64,000 nucleotides of DNA. Origin: Chitinophaga barathri. GTDB lineage: Bacteria; Bacteroidota; Bacteroidia; Chitinophagales; Chitinophagaceae. Every line of letters starts with the position of its first letter. The stretch's first letter is position 1. The stretch covers positions 62,001 through 126,000 of the forward strand of contig NZ_RMBX01000015.1 of the NCBI RefSeq assembly GCF_003807585.1, written 5' to 3'. Below, piece by piece: positions 16,860 to 25,403 of the stretch. The notes beneath the pieces were generated by a model that saw only the letters and a program-made list of their open reading frames with translations, was not told the origin of the DNA and searched no databases. The position numbers were made by a program, and so were the translations under genes.

Positions 16860-18071
16860 ATGGGAGCCAAAACCTTTATTCACGTTATCGTCCTGTGCCT
16901 GCTGTTCACATCCGTACCTGCCATAGCGCAGGAAACCGAAGACACCACTGAGCCTGAAGCCAGATTACTGACGCGTTTCCCTTTCAAACAATATTATGGC
17001 GGCGTAGTGGTGATCTCCGCCCGGCTGAACAACCTGCCGGATACCCTTCAGTTCCTGCTGGACACCGGCAGCGCCGGCATTTCGCTGGACACTACCACCA
17101 GCATCAACCTCGGGCTGAAACTCACCCCCTCGGACAAGGTCGTGCGCGGCCTGGTAGCCAGCAAAAACATCTCCTTTGCCTCGGACAATACCCTGCACCT
17201 GCCCGGCCTCCAGGTGGACAGCCTGGACTTCCATATCAACAACTACGAACTGATCAGCCAGGTATACGGCATACAGATAGACGGCATCATGGGTTTCAGC
17301 CTGCTGAGCCGGTATATTTTCCAGGTGGATTATGACAAAGAGGAGATCCTGATCTATTCCAAAGGCCGTTTTAAATACCCGCGCGGCGGGCATATGCTCC
17401 GCCCGAACCTCACTTACATCCCCGTGGTGAGCGCACCCCTGCGCAGCGGCAAACACAATGTGAACCACCGTTATTACTTCGATACCGGCGCGGGCATGTG
17501 CCTGCTGCTTAGTACGCAATTCGTTAAGGACAGTTCCCTGCTGGTGAAACGTAAAGCCAAGGTGATACCCACCGAAGCGCAGGGTCTTGGCGGCAAAATG
17601 CAGATGTACATCACCACCATGAACGAATTCAGGATCGGGGCGTACAATTTCCGGAATGTGCCCACCTACCTCTTCGACGACATCACGAACATCACCTCAT
17701 ACCCCTCGCTGGCCGGTATGATCGGCAACGACCTCCTCCGCCGGTTCAACCTCACGCTGAACTACGCCAAAAAGGAGATCCACCTGATGCCCAACACGCA
17801 TTTCCGCGACCAGTTCGACTACTCCTACACCGGCCTCATTATTTACCTGATAGACAACCGGATAGAGGTCACCGACGTGATCAAAAACTCCCCGGCGGAG
17901 AAAGCCGGCTTCAAGCCCGGCGACTTCATCCTGGCCATCAACAACAATTTCACCACCAACCTGCAGGTATACCGGGACATCCTGAAGAACATCGGTACGC
18001 GGCCCACCCTGCTCATTATGCGGGGCGGCGAACTGATGCTGAAAAAACTGCCGGTCCGCAGCATATTGTAG
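16860..18071 (+). CDS. Retropepsin-like aspartic protease with C-terminal PDZ domain
   Basis: A 403-residue exported protein. The start at 16860 (ATG) gives the signal peptide MGAKTFIHVIVLCLLFTSVPAIAQ; a TTG two codons upstream is less likely. Two aspartyl-protease half-sites are present: LLDTGSAGISLD near residue 63 and YYFDTGAGMCLLL near residue 206, each followed by an (I/L)IG-type strand (DGIMGFSLL, GMIGNDLLRRF). A PDZ domain closes the protein (about residues 320-400: IEVTDVIKNSPAEKAGFKPGDFILAINN). The duplicated catalytic lobes in one chain make a pepsin-like active site plausible. Probably a periplasmic or surface protease; target unknown. Confidence 0.88.
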   Translation: MGAKTFIHVIVLCLLFTSVPAIAQETEDTTEPEARLLTRFPFKQYYGGVVVISARLNNLPDTLQFLLDTGSAGISLDTTTSINLGLKLTPSDKVVRGLVASKNISFASDNTLHLPGLQVDSLDFHINNYELISQVYGIQIDGIMGFSLLSRYIFQVDYDKEEILIYSKGRFKYPRGGHMLRPNLTYIPVVSAPLRSGKHNVNHRYYFDTGAGMCLLLSTQFVKDSSLLVKRKAKVIPTEAQGLGGKMQMYITTMNEFRIGAYNFRNVPTYLFDDITNITSYPSLAGMIGNDLLRRFNLTLNYAKKEIHLMPNTHFRDQFDYSYTGLIIYLIDNRIEVTDVIKNSPAEKAGFKPGDFILAINNNFTTNLQVYRDILKNIGTRPTLLIMRGGELMLKKLPVRSIL

Positions 18072-18095
18072 CTATCCGCATTTGTCGTAAATTTG
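18065..18095 (+). promoter_or_regulatory. Promoter of the M16 peptidase pair
   Basis: ATTG (18065-18068), 19 bp, then TAAATTTG (18088-18095), a full TAnnTTTG match, 48 bp before the ATG at 18144. The -33 element differs from TTTG at one base and overlaps the end of the previous gene. Confidence 0.55.
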
Positions 18096-18143
18096 TATGT
18101 TTTGGCTGACTAACGGCCAGACGGCATTTATTACCAGTAACAT

Positions 18144-19382
18144 ATGATTCACTATAACAGGTTCACTTTAGATAACGGATTACGTGTGATCGTACACGAA
18201 GACCCCACTACGCCCATGGCCGTGGTAAACGTGATGTACGACGTGGGCGCCAGGGACGAAGACCCGGCCCAGACAGGCTTTGCGCACCTTTTCGAACACC
18301 TGATGTTCGGCGGCTCCGTGAACATCCCGGAGTACGACGAACCCCTCCAGATGGCGGGCGGGGAAAACAACGCCTACACGACAAACGACCTTACCAACTA
18401 TTATATAGAGCTGCCCGCGGAAAACCTGGAAACGGCTTTCTGGCTGGAAAGCGACCGCATGCTGTCCCTGGCCTTCTCCGAAAAGAGCCTGGAAGTACAG
18501 CGTAAAGTGGTAACGGAAGAATTCAAGGAACATTACATCAACAAACCGTACGGCGATGTATGGCACAAGATGCGCGAGCTGGCGTACAGCCGCCACCCCT
18601 ACCGCTGGATGACCATCGGCAAGGAGCTGTCGCATATAGAACACGCAAAGCTGGATGATGTAAAATCCTTTTTTTACCGGCACTACCGCCCCGTGAACGC
18701 CATCCTTGTTGTGGCCGGGAAAGTGACCACGGAACAGGTGAAAGTTTTGGCGGAGAAATGGTTCGGCGATATAGCGAGCGGCGAAAGATACGTACGCAAC
18801 CTGCCCGTGGAGCCCCCGCAGCAGGAAGCACATAAACTTGAAATAAAAGCCAAAGTACCGCTGGACGCGTTGTACAAGACCTATCACATTTATCCCCGTA
18901 AAGACCAGCGTTATTATACAGCGGACCTTCTCAGCGACATCCTCAGCGGCGGCGGCTCATCCCGCCTGCACCAGGTGCTGGTAAAGGAAAAGAAACTCTT
19001 CAGCAACATCGACTGTTATCATTTCGGCAGCCTTGACGCCGGCCTGATGGCCATAGACGGCAAGCTGGTGAAAGGCGTGAAAATGAAAGACGCGGAAAAA
19101 GCGATCCAGGAGGAGCTGGTGAAAGTACAGCAGCAGATCATCCCTGAAAGGGAACTGCAAAAGGTGAAGAACCGCGTGGAAAGTATGCTGGCCTTTGAAG
19201 ACATGGGCCTGCTGAGCCGCGCGAACAACCTCGCTTTTTACGAACTGCTCGGCGACGCTTCCCTGATGAACACCGAGTTTGAGAACTACGAACGCGTAAC
19301 GGCCAAAGAAATACAGGACGAAGCACAGCTGATTTTTTCGGAGAAAAACTCCAATACCATTCATTATTACGCAGGAAATTAA
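18144..19382 (+). CDS. M16 family zinc metallopeptidase, catalytic subunit
   Basis: A 412-residue pitrilysin-type peptidase. The inverted zinc motif is H48-x2-E51-H52 in FAHLFEHLMFGG, with the third ligand expected in VVTEEFKEHYINKPYGD about 75 residues later; the C-terminal half carries ILSGGGSSRLHQVLVKEKKL, the second M16 lobe. There is no signal peptide, so it is cytoplasmic as judged by sequence. The next gene, 4 bp downstream, encodes a related protein without the zinc motif; such pairs form heterodimers that clamp peptides. Likely role: degradation of peptides or processing of a specific precursor. Confidence 0.93.
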   Translation: MIHYNRFTLDNGLRVIVHEDPTTPMAVVNVMYDVGARDEDPAQTGFAHLFEHLMFGGSVNIPEYDEPLQMAGGENNAYTTNDLTNYYIELPAENLETAFWLESDRMLSLAFSEKSLEVQRKVVTEEFKEHYINKPYGDVWHKMRELAYSRHPYRWMTIGKELSHIEHAKLDDVKSFFYRHYRPVNAILVVAGKVTTEQVKVLAEKWFGDIASGERYVRNLPVEPPQQEAHKLEIKAKVPLDALYKTYHIYPRKDQRYYTADLLSDILSGGGSSRLHQVLVKEKKLFSNIDCYHFGSLDAGLMAIDGKLVKGVKMKDAEKAIQEELVKVQQQIIPERELQKVKNRVESMLAFEDMGLLSRANNLAFYELLGDASLMNTEFENYERVTAKEIQDEAQLIFSEKNSNTIHYYAGN

Positions 19383-19386
19383 AGAT

Positions 19387-20670
19387 ATGATCAATAGAAG
19401 CCAGGCCCCCGCTATTAAAGACGCAGTAGATTTTGACATAACGCTGAAACCGTATGAGCTGTTTAAGCTGGACAATGGTATCCCGGTGTACGTGGTGCGC
19501 TCTGAAGAGCAGGAAACGGTGCAGCTGGAACTGGTGTTCCCGGCAGGCAGCTGGTACGAAACGGAAAACCTGGTGGCATCCGCTACCAACTTCCTGATGA
19601 AAAACGGCACCAGCAAACATTCCGCATTACAGGTAAATGAAATGGCGGAATATTTCGGCGCTTATTTGAACCGTAACTGCTACCACGAAAACGCTACCTA
19701 TACCCTTCACTGTCTTACAAAACATACCGCTGAACTATTGCCCATCCTCCAGGAAGTGGTGCTGGACCCGGCTTTCCCGGAAGAAGAGCTGGCCATTTTT
19801 TCGCAGAACATGAAACAAAAGCTGGCGGTGAACCTCCAGAAATGCGAGTTTGTAGCCAACCGTCATATTGACAAATACCTCTTCGGCGAATTTCATCCCT
19901 ACGGCCGCGTGAGCAGCATGGAGGCTTACGATGCTTTGCAGACGGAGAGCCTGAGAGCGTTTTACCAACGTCATTACAACTACGCCAACTGTAAAATATT
20001 CATCGCGGGAAATCTCCCGGAAAATATCATCCCGCTGCTGAACCAATACTTCGGCAGCACATTATGGAACGGCGAAACTTCCACGATCCGTCCCGAACTG
20101 CCCATCCTGCCCGCGGAAGAAAAAAAATTCCGCATCTTCAATGATGAGAACGGCGTACAGGGCGCGGTGCGTATAGCACGACCTTTCCCGAACCGCTACC
20201 ACCCGGACTTCCCGAAGATGCTGGTGTTGAACACAATTTTCGGCGGCTACTTCGGCTCCAGGCTTATGAGTAATATCAGGGAGGAAAAAGGATATACTTA
20301 CGGCATCCATTCACAGCTGTACAACTTCCGCCAGGCCAGCGCTATCAATATTTCAACAGAAGCCGGCCGCGATGTGTGCGAGGCTACGCTCACTGAAGTG
20401 TATAAAGAAATGGACCGCCTGCAAAAAGAAGAGATACCGGAAGAAGAGCTGAGCCTGGTAAGGAACTTTATGATCGGGTCCATCCTTGGCGACCTGGACG
20501 GGGCCTTCCAGGTGATCCAGCGCTGGAAGAATCTTATTCTCAACGACCTTGACGAAAATTATTTCCATAACAATATCAAGACCATCAAAACCATTACTGC
20601 CGCAGAGTTACAGCAGCTTGCACAGCAATATTACAACAGGGAGGATTTCTACGAGCTCATCGTGATCTGA
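19387..20670 (+). CDS. M16 family peptidase-like protein, non-catalytic subunit
   Basis: A 427-residue M16 homologue. Where the zinc site should be it reads FPAGSWYETENLVASATNFLMKNG, lacking H-x-x-E-H, so it should not bind zinc. The second lobe is intact, with LNTIFGGYFGSRLMSNIREEKGYTYG, the R/Y pair that binds substrate C-termini. It starts 4 bp after the catalytic partner and is surely co-translated. Known bacterial M16 pairs combine one zinc-bearing and one substrate-binding subunit, which is the expected arrangement here. Confidence 0.92.
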   Translation: MINRSQAPAIKDAVDFDITLKPYELFKLDNGIPVYVVRSEEQETVQLELVFPAGSWYETENLVASATNFLMKNGTSKHSALQVNEMAEYFGAYLNRNCYHENATYTLHCLTKHTAELLPILQEVVLDPAFPEEELAIFSQNMKQKLAVNLQKCEFVANRHIDKYLFGEFHPYGRVSSMEAYDALQTESLRAFYQRHYNYANCKIFIAGNLPENIIPLLNQYFGSTLWNGETSTIRPELPILPAEEKKFRIFNDENGVQGAVRIARPFPNRYHPDFPKMLVLNTIFGGYFGSRLMSNIREEKGYTYGIHSQLYNFRQASAINISTEAGRDVCEATLTEVYKEMDRLQKEEIPEEELSLVRNFMIGSILGDLDGAFQVIQRWKNLILNDLDENYFHNNIKTIKTITAAELQQLAQQYYNREDFYELIVI

Positions 20671-20733
20671 TGGCCCGCTGAACTTTCAGCATGCTTTTTG
20701 TGTAGTTTCTATATATCCAAAATTCCTCCTACC

Positions 20734-21081
20734 ATGGGAATACTGATTCGTATCCTCGTCACCTCCCTTGCAGCCTTGCTAACGGCCTATCTTTTACCGG
20801 GAGTGGATATCAAGGACTTTACTACTGCGCTGATACTAGCTATCGTATTAGGTTTGCTGAACCTTATCGTAAAACCGATACTGGTGATCCTTACGCTGCC
20901 TGTAACCATCATTACACTGGGTTTGTTCCTGCTCGTGATCAATGCACTGATTGTGCTTTGGGCCAGCAGCCTGGTGGAAGGGTTTAAAGTGGACAACTTT
21001 TGGTGGGCGCTGATCTTCAGCGTGGTGCTGTCCATCATCAGCGGCATCATGCTCAGCCTCGGCCCGCAGGAACGCGATTAG
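20734..21081 (+). CDS. Phage holin family 4 (superfamily IV) / DUF membrane protein
   Basis: A 115-residue protein with four hydrophobic helices, starting MGILIRILVTSLAALLTAYLLPGVDI. The pattern V-x-I-K-x-F...ALILAIVLGLLNLIVKPILVILTLPVTIITLGLFLLVINALIVL is typical of the small family often labelled mycobacterial-phage-holin-like. That label is historical: the gene is not in a prophage and lysis is not implied. The start at 20734 is chosen over an upstream frame. The stop overlaps the convergent amidohydrolase gene by 4 bp. Confidence 0.85.
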   Translation: MGILIRILVTSLAALLTAYLLPGVDIKDFTTALILAIVLGLLNLIVKPILVILTLPVTIITLGLFLLVINALIVLWASSLVEGFKVDNFWWALIFSVVLSIISGIMLSLGPQERD

Positions 21082-22649
21082 TTATTTAGCTTAAGGACCG
21101 TCCCGTTGCGCGTTCCATTGTGTTTCCCGTTTTCCAGGGTTATTATTCCGTTTACCAGCACATACTGGAACCCGGTAGAATACTGGTGCGGGGCAGTGAA
21201 GGTGGAAAGATCTTTTACTGTCTCAGGGTCAAACACCACGATGTCCGCCGCGTAACCCGGCAGCAGCAGGCCTCTTTGCGGCAGGCGGAACTTCTGCGCG
21301 GGCAGCGAGGTCATTCTTCTCACGGCTTCTTCCAGCCGGATGACTTTTTCTTCCCTTACGTATTTGCCCAATACACGGGCATTGGTGCCATAACCCCTCG
21401 GGTGTGGAACGCCCACGCCAAACTCGCGGATGCTCGCATCGGATGCGAACATGTTGTAAGGGTATTGCATAATGTATTTGACGTCCTCTTCGCTCATGCC
21501 ATGGAACACCATGCCGGCGTTGCCTATTTCCGATATATCGAGGATGGTCTGCACTTCGTTTGCCAGGGTGGATTTGCGGCCCCTGAGCTTATTGATCTCC
21601 GCGATGTTTTTGCCATTGTAAGTGGTATCCTGTTTAAAATAAGCCACCACTGCATAATCCAGGTGTTTCAGGCCACGGCGTTTATACGTTGCCGTCATTT
21701 CCGATGCAATACGTTTGCGGATCGCGGGATCTTTCAGGCGGTATACGATGGAATCCGTGCCGCCGGAGAGCGCCCAGTCCGGCAGCATGGTCCTGAGACT
21801 GGTGCTGCTGGCGGTGTAAGGATACTGGTCGATCGTTACTTCCAGCCCTTCTTTTCTTGCTTTCTCCACCATGGCCAGCGTCACGTTCGAGCGGCCCCAG
21901 TTTTGTTTTCCGCCTATTTTAAAGTGAGATATTTCCACGGGGATTTGCGCTTCCCTGCCAATGGTCAGCGCTTCGTTGATGGCGGCTTCCACGGCATCGC
22001 CTTCGTTGCGCATATGCGTGGCGTATACGCCGCCGTAACGGGCCGCCACTTTTGCAAGGCCCACCACTTCAGGCGTTTTTGCATAAAGACCGGGAAGATA
22101 GATCAGCCCGGTGGACAGGCCTACGGCGCCATCCTGCATGGCTTTGTCCACCAGTGCTTCCATTTGCTGCTGCTCCGCCGCGCTCGGCAGGCGGTCCGTA
22201 CTGCCCATTACCGCCCTGCGCACATCGTTGTGCCCGATGAGGGAACCTACGTTGATGGATACTTTCAGGCTGTCCAGCTGGTAGAAATATTTTCCGAGGT
22301 CAACGTTGGAAGAGCCGCAGTTGCCCGTGATCACGGTGGTGACCCCGTCGAAGATGAAACTTTCCGCGGTGGGCACCTTCATTTCATCGCCTTCTATGTG
22401 CGTGTGTACATCAATAAATCCCGGCGCCACCACTTTCCCGCCCGCGTCTATGGTACGGGTGGCGGTGAGGTTCAGCGGCATGCGGCTGGTTTGCAGGATG
22501 CGGCCGTCTTTCACGGCTATTTCCCCGTAATACCAGTTATTGCCGGTGCCGTCTATGATGCGTGCGTTTTTGATGAGAATGTCCGCGGTCTGCGCTTTTA
22601 CGGAAAAAGCGGCCAGCAGCAACGCCGGAAGAAGGGAACGTTTGAGCAT
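21078..22649 (-). CDS. N-acyl-D-amino-acid deacylase-like amidohydrolase
   Basis: A 523-residue metal-dependent amidohydrolase with a signal peptide (MLKRSLLPALLLAAFSVKAQ), so periplasmic. Metal and substrate marks: GFIDVHTHIEGDEM, GNCGSSN, STGLIYLPG, THMRNEGD, ISHFKIGG and FASDASI, the last an Asp of the catalytic site. This set and the DILIKNARIIDGTGNNWY start fit D-aminoacylases / N-acyl-D-glutamate deacylases. Exported homologues may release D-amino acids from cell-wall or diet-derived N-acyl peptides. The start at 22649 gives the clean signal peptide; the frame is open 45 bp further. Confidence 0.9.
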   Translation of the reverse strand: MLKRSLLPALLLAAFSVKAQTADILIKNARIIDGTGNNWYYGEIAVKDGRILQTSRMPLNLTATRTIDAGGKVVAPGFIDVHTHIEGDEMKVPTAESFIFDGVTTVITGNCGSSNVDLGKYFYQLDSLKVSINVGSLIGHNDVRRAVMGSTDRLPSAAEQQQMEALVDKAMQDGAVGLSTGLIYLPGLYAKTPEVVGLAKVAARYGGVYATHMRNEGDAVEAAINEALTIGREAQIPVEISHFKIGGKQNWGRSNVTLAMVEKARKEGLEVTIDQYPYTASSTSLRTMLPDWALSGGTDSIVYRLKDPAIRKRIASEMTATYKRRGLKHLDYAVVAYFKQDTTYNGKNIAEINKLRGRKSTLANEVQTILDISEIGNAGMVFHGMSEEDVKYIMQYPYNMFASDASIREFGVGVPHPRGYGTNARVLGKYVREEKVIRLEEAVRRMTSLPAQKFRLPQRGLLLPGYAADIVVFDPETVKDLSTFTAPHQYSTGFQYVLVNGIITLENGKHNGTRNGTVLKLNN

Positions 22650-22762
22650 ACGATGTTTAGATTTTGACCTGAACGGTATACACAAAATACGCATCGGCGG
22701 GCAGTTTTTCTAGTGCAGATTTCCGCTCAGGCAGGATGGAGAAAGCTTGTCATGCGAAAGTT

Positions 22763-22901
22763 CGTCATTGCGAGGAGCAGCGGGAGGGTTTTGTGCGGGA
22801 GATGCGACGAAGCAATCTCCAAATATTGGGTTTGTCAGCTTTACTCAGGAGATTGCTTCGTCGCCCCATCCGCGTTAGCTCAGCTGCTCCTCGCAATGAC
22901 G
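22763..22901. repeat. 139-bp imperfect palindrome, REP/MITE-like
   Basis: Termini CGTCATTGCGAGGAGCAG (22763-22780) and CTGCTCCTCGCAATGACG (22884-22901) are a perfect 18-bp inverted repeat. Inside, GCGACGAAGCAATCTCC (22804-22820) pairs perfectly with GGAGATTGCTTCGTCGC (22848-22864). The motif GTCATTGCGAGGAG...GAAGCAATCTC is a dispersed palindromic repeat I recognise from many bacterial genomes. There is one copy in this window, in the spacer between two minus-strand genes; no ORF inside. Confidence 0.85.
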
Positions 22902-22910
22902 GGGCTTAAC

Positions 22911-23342
22911 TTAACTGGAATGATCCGCCACGATCTTCCATTCCCCGCCGATCCTGCGCAGCAGGATGGAGAAATGTCCGGAAAGATCGCCGATCGTGCG
23001 TGCCAGGCTCCACTTGCCAATAACAAAATAAGTATCGCCGGGCAGTTTCTTAAATTCCAGCAGGTTAAAAGAAAGCGTACCCATGCCTTCTTTGCCGGGA
23101 TAAGACTTTTTATAATTGTCCAGGGTGGCTTGCCAGCCATAGGTAACCCCGTTTTTGCCAATAAAAAGCAGGGAATCGGACTTCCAGTATGTACCCATAA
23201 AACCCTCCAGGTCACCGGCGTTCCAGGCTTTCAGCTGGTCGTTCATCAGGGCTTTGATGCGGGGGACTTCCGGATCTTGCGCCTGTAGTGGATTCTGGGC
23301 GTTTAGAAGGAATATTGCTATGATAATGATGAGCGAACGCAT
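22911..23342 (-). CDS. Exported DUF4440 / NTF2-like (SnoaL-type) protein
   Basis: A 143-residue protein with a signal peptide (MRSLIIIIAIFLLNAQNPLQAQ) and a single NTF2-like cone fold: IKALMNDQLKAWNAGDLEGFMGTYWK, then a YGWQATLDNYKKSYP segment and the final strands GHFSILLRRIGGEWKIVADHSS. This is the DUF4440 pattern. Such domains serve as small-molecule binding pockets or isomerase-type enzymes; nothing here identifies a substrate. It is single-gene, with the palindromic repeat downstream. The stop codon almost touches the end of that repeat. Confidence 0.85.
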   Translation of the reverse strand: MRSLIIIIAIFLLNAQNPLQAQDPEVPRIKALMNDQLKAWNAGDLEGFMGTYWKSDSLLFIGKNGVTYGWQATLDNYKKSYPGKEGMGTLSFNLLEFKKLPGDTYFVIGKWSLARTIGDLSGHFSILLRRIGGEWKIVADHSS

Positions 23343-23400
23343 GTTAAATTTTTAGCAAAAGATAAACAGTTTTTATGATTTACGCATTCCGGGATTGTTC

Positions 23401-23408
23401 TACCTTTG
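23401..23408 (+). promoter_or_regulatory. -7 promoter element of the Kdo8N gene cluster
   Basis: TACCTTTG matches TAnnTTTG; it lies 25 bp before the kdnA ATG (23433). A weak TTTA stands 18 bp upstream at the -33 position. Confidence 0.55.
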
Positions 23409-23432
23409 CACAACTACAAAAATTAAATCAAT

Positions 23433-24626
23433 ATGCCCGGATTTGAACTATTTGGCGCTGAAGAGAAAAAGGAAGTAAATGACGTACTGGAAACAGGCAT
23501 TTACATGCGTTACGGCTTCGACGGCCCCCGCAAAGGTATCTGGAAAGCCAAAGAACTGGAGCAGGCGCTCTGCGAAAGATTCAACGTTAAGTTTGCACAG
23601 CTGACCTCCAGCGGCACCACCGCCCTTACCACCGCTATGGCGGCCCTGGGCCTCGGCGCCGGCGACGAGATCATCATGCCCACCTTCACCTTTGTAGCCA
23701 GCTTTGAAGCGGTATTGTCCGTGGGTGCCACGCCCGTGCTGGTGGATGTGGACGATACCCTCACCCTCGCTCCCGAAGCGGTAAAAGCGGCTATCACGCC
23801 CAAAACAAAAGCAATTATGCCCGTGCATATGTGCGGCTCCATGGCGGACCTGGATGCGCTGATGGCTATCTGTAAAGAACACAACCTGCTGCTGCTGGAA
23901 GACGCCTGTCAATCCACCGGCGCCACCTATAAAGGCCGCGCGCTTGGCTCTATCGGCCATGCAGGCACCTTCTCCTTCGACTTTGTAAAAACCATCACCT
24001 GCGCCGAAGGCGGGGCGATCATCACAAACGACGAGGACGTATACACCAAATGCGACGCGTACTCCGACCATGGTCATGACCACCTGGGCGGCGCGGACCG
24101 TGGCGCGGACGGGCATCCTTTCCTGGGATACAATTTCCGTATCTCCGAACTGCACGCGGCTGTGGGCCTGGCGCAGATCCGCAAGCTGGATAAATTCCTG
24201 GCCATTCTCCGCAACAATAAAGAAGTACTGAAAAATGCACTGAGCGAAGTGCCGGACGTTACTTTCCGCCGCATCCCCGATCCGGAAGGAGACAGCTGCA
24301 CACACCTCACCTTTTTCCTGCCGGACCTGGATACCGCGCGTGCAGCCACCAAAGCTATCAAAACCGCAGGCCTGCCGGCATTCCACTGGTTTGACAACAA
24401 CTGGCATTATTTCCGCAAATGGGACCATCTGAAAGCAGTGTCTACGCTCACGCCCTATGCGGCGCCGCTGGCCGAGGCACTGGCAAAATATAAAACCAAA
24501 GAATTCCCGGCTTCCGATGCAGTCATCGGCCGTTGTATTTCTTTCCCCATCAGCCTCGCCTGGACGGATGAAGAGCTGCGCGACCGCGCCGCCAAACTGG
24601 CCGCCGCTGTGAAAAGTGTTTTATAA
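23433..24626 (+). CDS. kdnA: PLP-dependent aminotransferase, predicted Kdo 8-aminotransferase (KdnA)
   Basis: A 397-residue DegT/DnrJ/EryC1-type aminotransferase. PLP-site marks are SSGTTALTTAM (residues 59-69), the Asp of EDACQ (D157) and the Schiff-base Lys K186 in FSFDFVKTITCAEGG. Alone it would be a generic sugar aminotransferase. It is followed by kdsB and an iron-type alcohol dehydrogenase, the same three-gene set known from Shewanella, where KdnB oxidises C8 of Kdo and KdnA transaminates it to 8-amino-3,8-dideoxy-manno-octulosonate. The specific call rests on that context. Spacing to kdsB is 14 bp, so one operon is likely. Confidence 0.85.
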   Translation: MPGFELFGAEEKKEVNDVLETGIYMRYGFDGPRKGIWKAKELEQALCERFNVKFAQLTSSGTTALTTAMAALGLGAGDEIIMPTFTFVASFEAVLSVGATPVLVDVDDTLTLAPEAVKAAITPKTKAIMPVHMCGSMADLDALMAICKEHNLLLLEDACQSTGATYKGRALGSIGHAGTFSFDFVKTITCAEGGAIITNDEDVYTKCDAYSDHGHDHLGGADRGADGHPFLGYNFRISELHAAVGLAQIRKLDKFLAILRNNKEVLKNALSEVPDVTFRRIPDPEGDSCTHLTFFLPDLDTARAATKAIKTAGLPAFHWFDNNWHYFRKWDHLKAVSTLTPYAAPLAEALAKYKTKEFPASDAVIGRCISFPISLAWTDEELRDRAAKLAAAVKSVL

Positions 24627-24640
24627 TCCAAGCATCGCAC

Positions 24641-25375
24641 ATGAAGACAATCGCATTGATCCCGGCAAGATATGCAGCCACGCGGTTCCCGGGTAAAATG
24701 ATGGCCGTGCTGGCGGGTAAAACCGTTATCTGGCGCACATACGAATCAGCCCGCGCCACCGGCGTGTTCGACGAAGTGATGGTAGTGACGGACAGCGAGG
24801 TCATCTTTGAAGAGATAACCCGCAACGGCGGCAAAGCCATCATGAGCAAACGCGAGCACGAAAGCGGCTCCGACCGTATCGCTGAAGCCGTGGAAGACAT
24901 GACGGATGTGGATATCGTGGTGAATGTGCAGGGGGACACGCCTTTTACGCAAAAAGAACCTTTGGAAAAACTGCTGAAGGTATTTGAAGGCGAAGAAGGC
25001 AAAAAAGTGCAGGTGGCCTCACTCATGCAGGTGCTGAAAGAATGGAAGGACATTGAAGACCCCAACTTCGTGAAAGTAGCGGTGGACAAAGACTTCAACG
25101 CACTGTTCTTTTCCCGCTCGGTGATCCCTTATCCCCGCGACAAAGCTATCAATTCCGTGTATTACGAACATATCGGCATTTACGCCTTCCGCCGCGAGGC
25201 GCTGCTGCAATTCACGCGCACGCCCATGAGCCCGCTGGAAGCCGCCGAGAAGATCGAATGCCTGCGTTACCTGGAAAACGGCATCCCCATGAAAATGGTG
25301 GTGACGGATTACATGGGCGTGGAAATAGATACGCCCGAAGACCTGGAACGTGCGTCCAGGCTGCTGGAGAAATAA
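24641..25375 (+). CDS. kdsB: 3-deoxy-manno-octulosonate cytidylyltransferase (CMP-Kdo / CMP-Kdo8N synthetase)
   Basis: A 244-residue KdsB. It activates Kdo (here probably 8-amino-Kdo) with CTP before transfer to lipid A. Family marks: IPARYAATRFPGKMM (nucleotide loop), REHESGSDRIAEA, NVQGDTPF, HIGIYAFRREALLQF, SPLEAAEKIECLRYLENG and GVEIDTPEDLE. The canonical NVQGDEP acidic residue is Thr here (NVQGDTP), a change next to the active site that could relate to the amino-sugar substrate. Its place between the transaminase and oxidase genes supports Kdo8N specificity. The start at 24641 is unambiguous. Confidence 0.92.
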   Translation: MKTIALIPARYAATRFPGKMMAVLAGKTVIWRTYESARATGVFDEVMVVTDSEVIFEEITRNGGKAIMSKREHESGSDRIAEAVEDMTDVDIVVNVQGDTPFTQKEPLEKLLKVFEGEEGKKVQVASLMQVLKEWKDIEDPNFVKVAVDKDFNALFFSRSVIPYPRDKAINSVYYEHIGIYAFRREALLQFTRTPMSPLEAAEKIECLRYLENGIPMKMVVTDYMGVEIDTPEDLERASRLLEK

Positions 25376-25403
25376 TTTAGAACACAGAAAACTTTGTGAA
25401 TAC

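Noticed and set aside
20734..21081. Holin-labelled protein as sign of a prophage
   Set aside because: No phage genes around; the four-helix family is a common chromosomal protein in Bacteroidota.
21120..22667. Long plus-strand ORF (515 codons) opposite the amidohydrolase gene
   Set aside because: The amidohydrolase has intact metal motifs and a signal peptide; the antisense protein is compositionally odd (His/Arg/Gly-rich).
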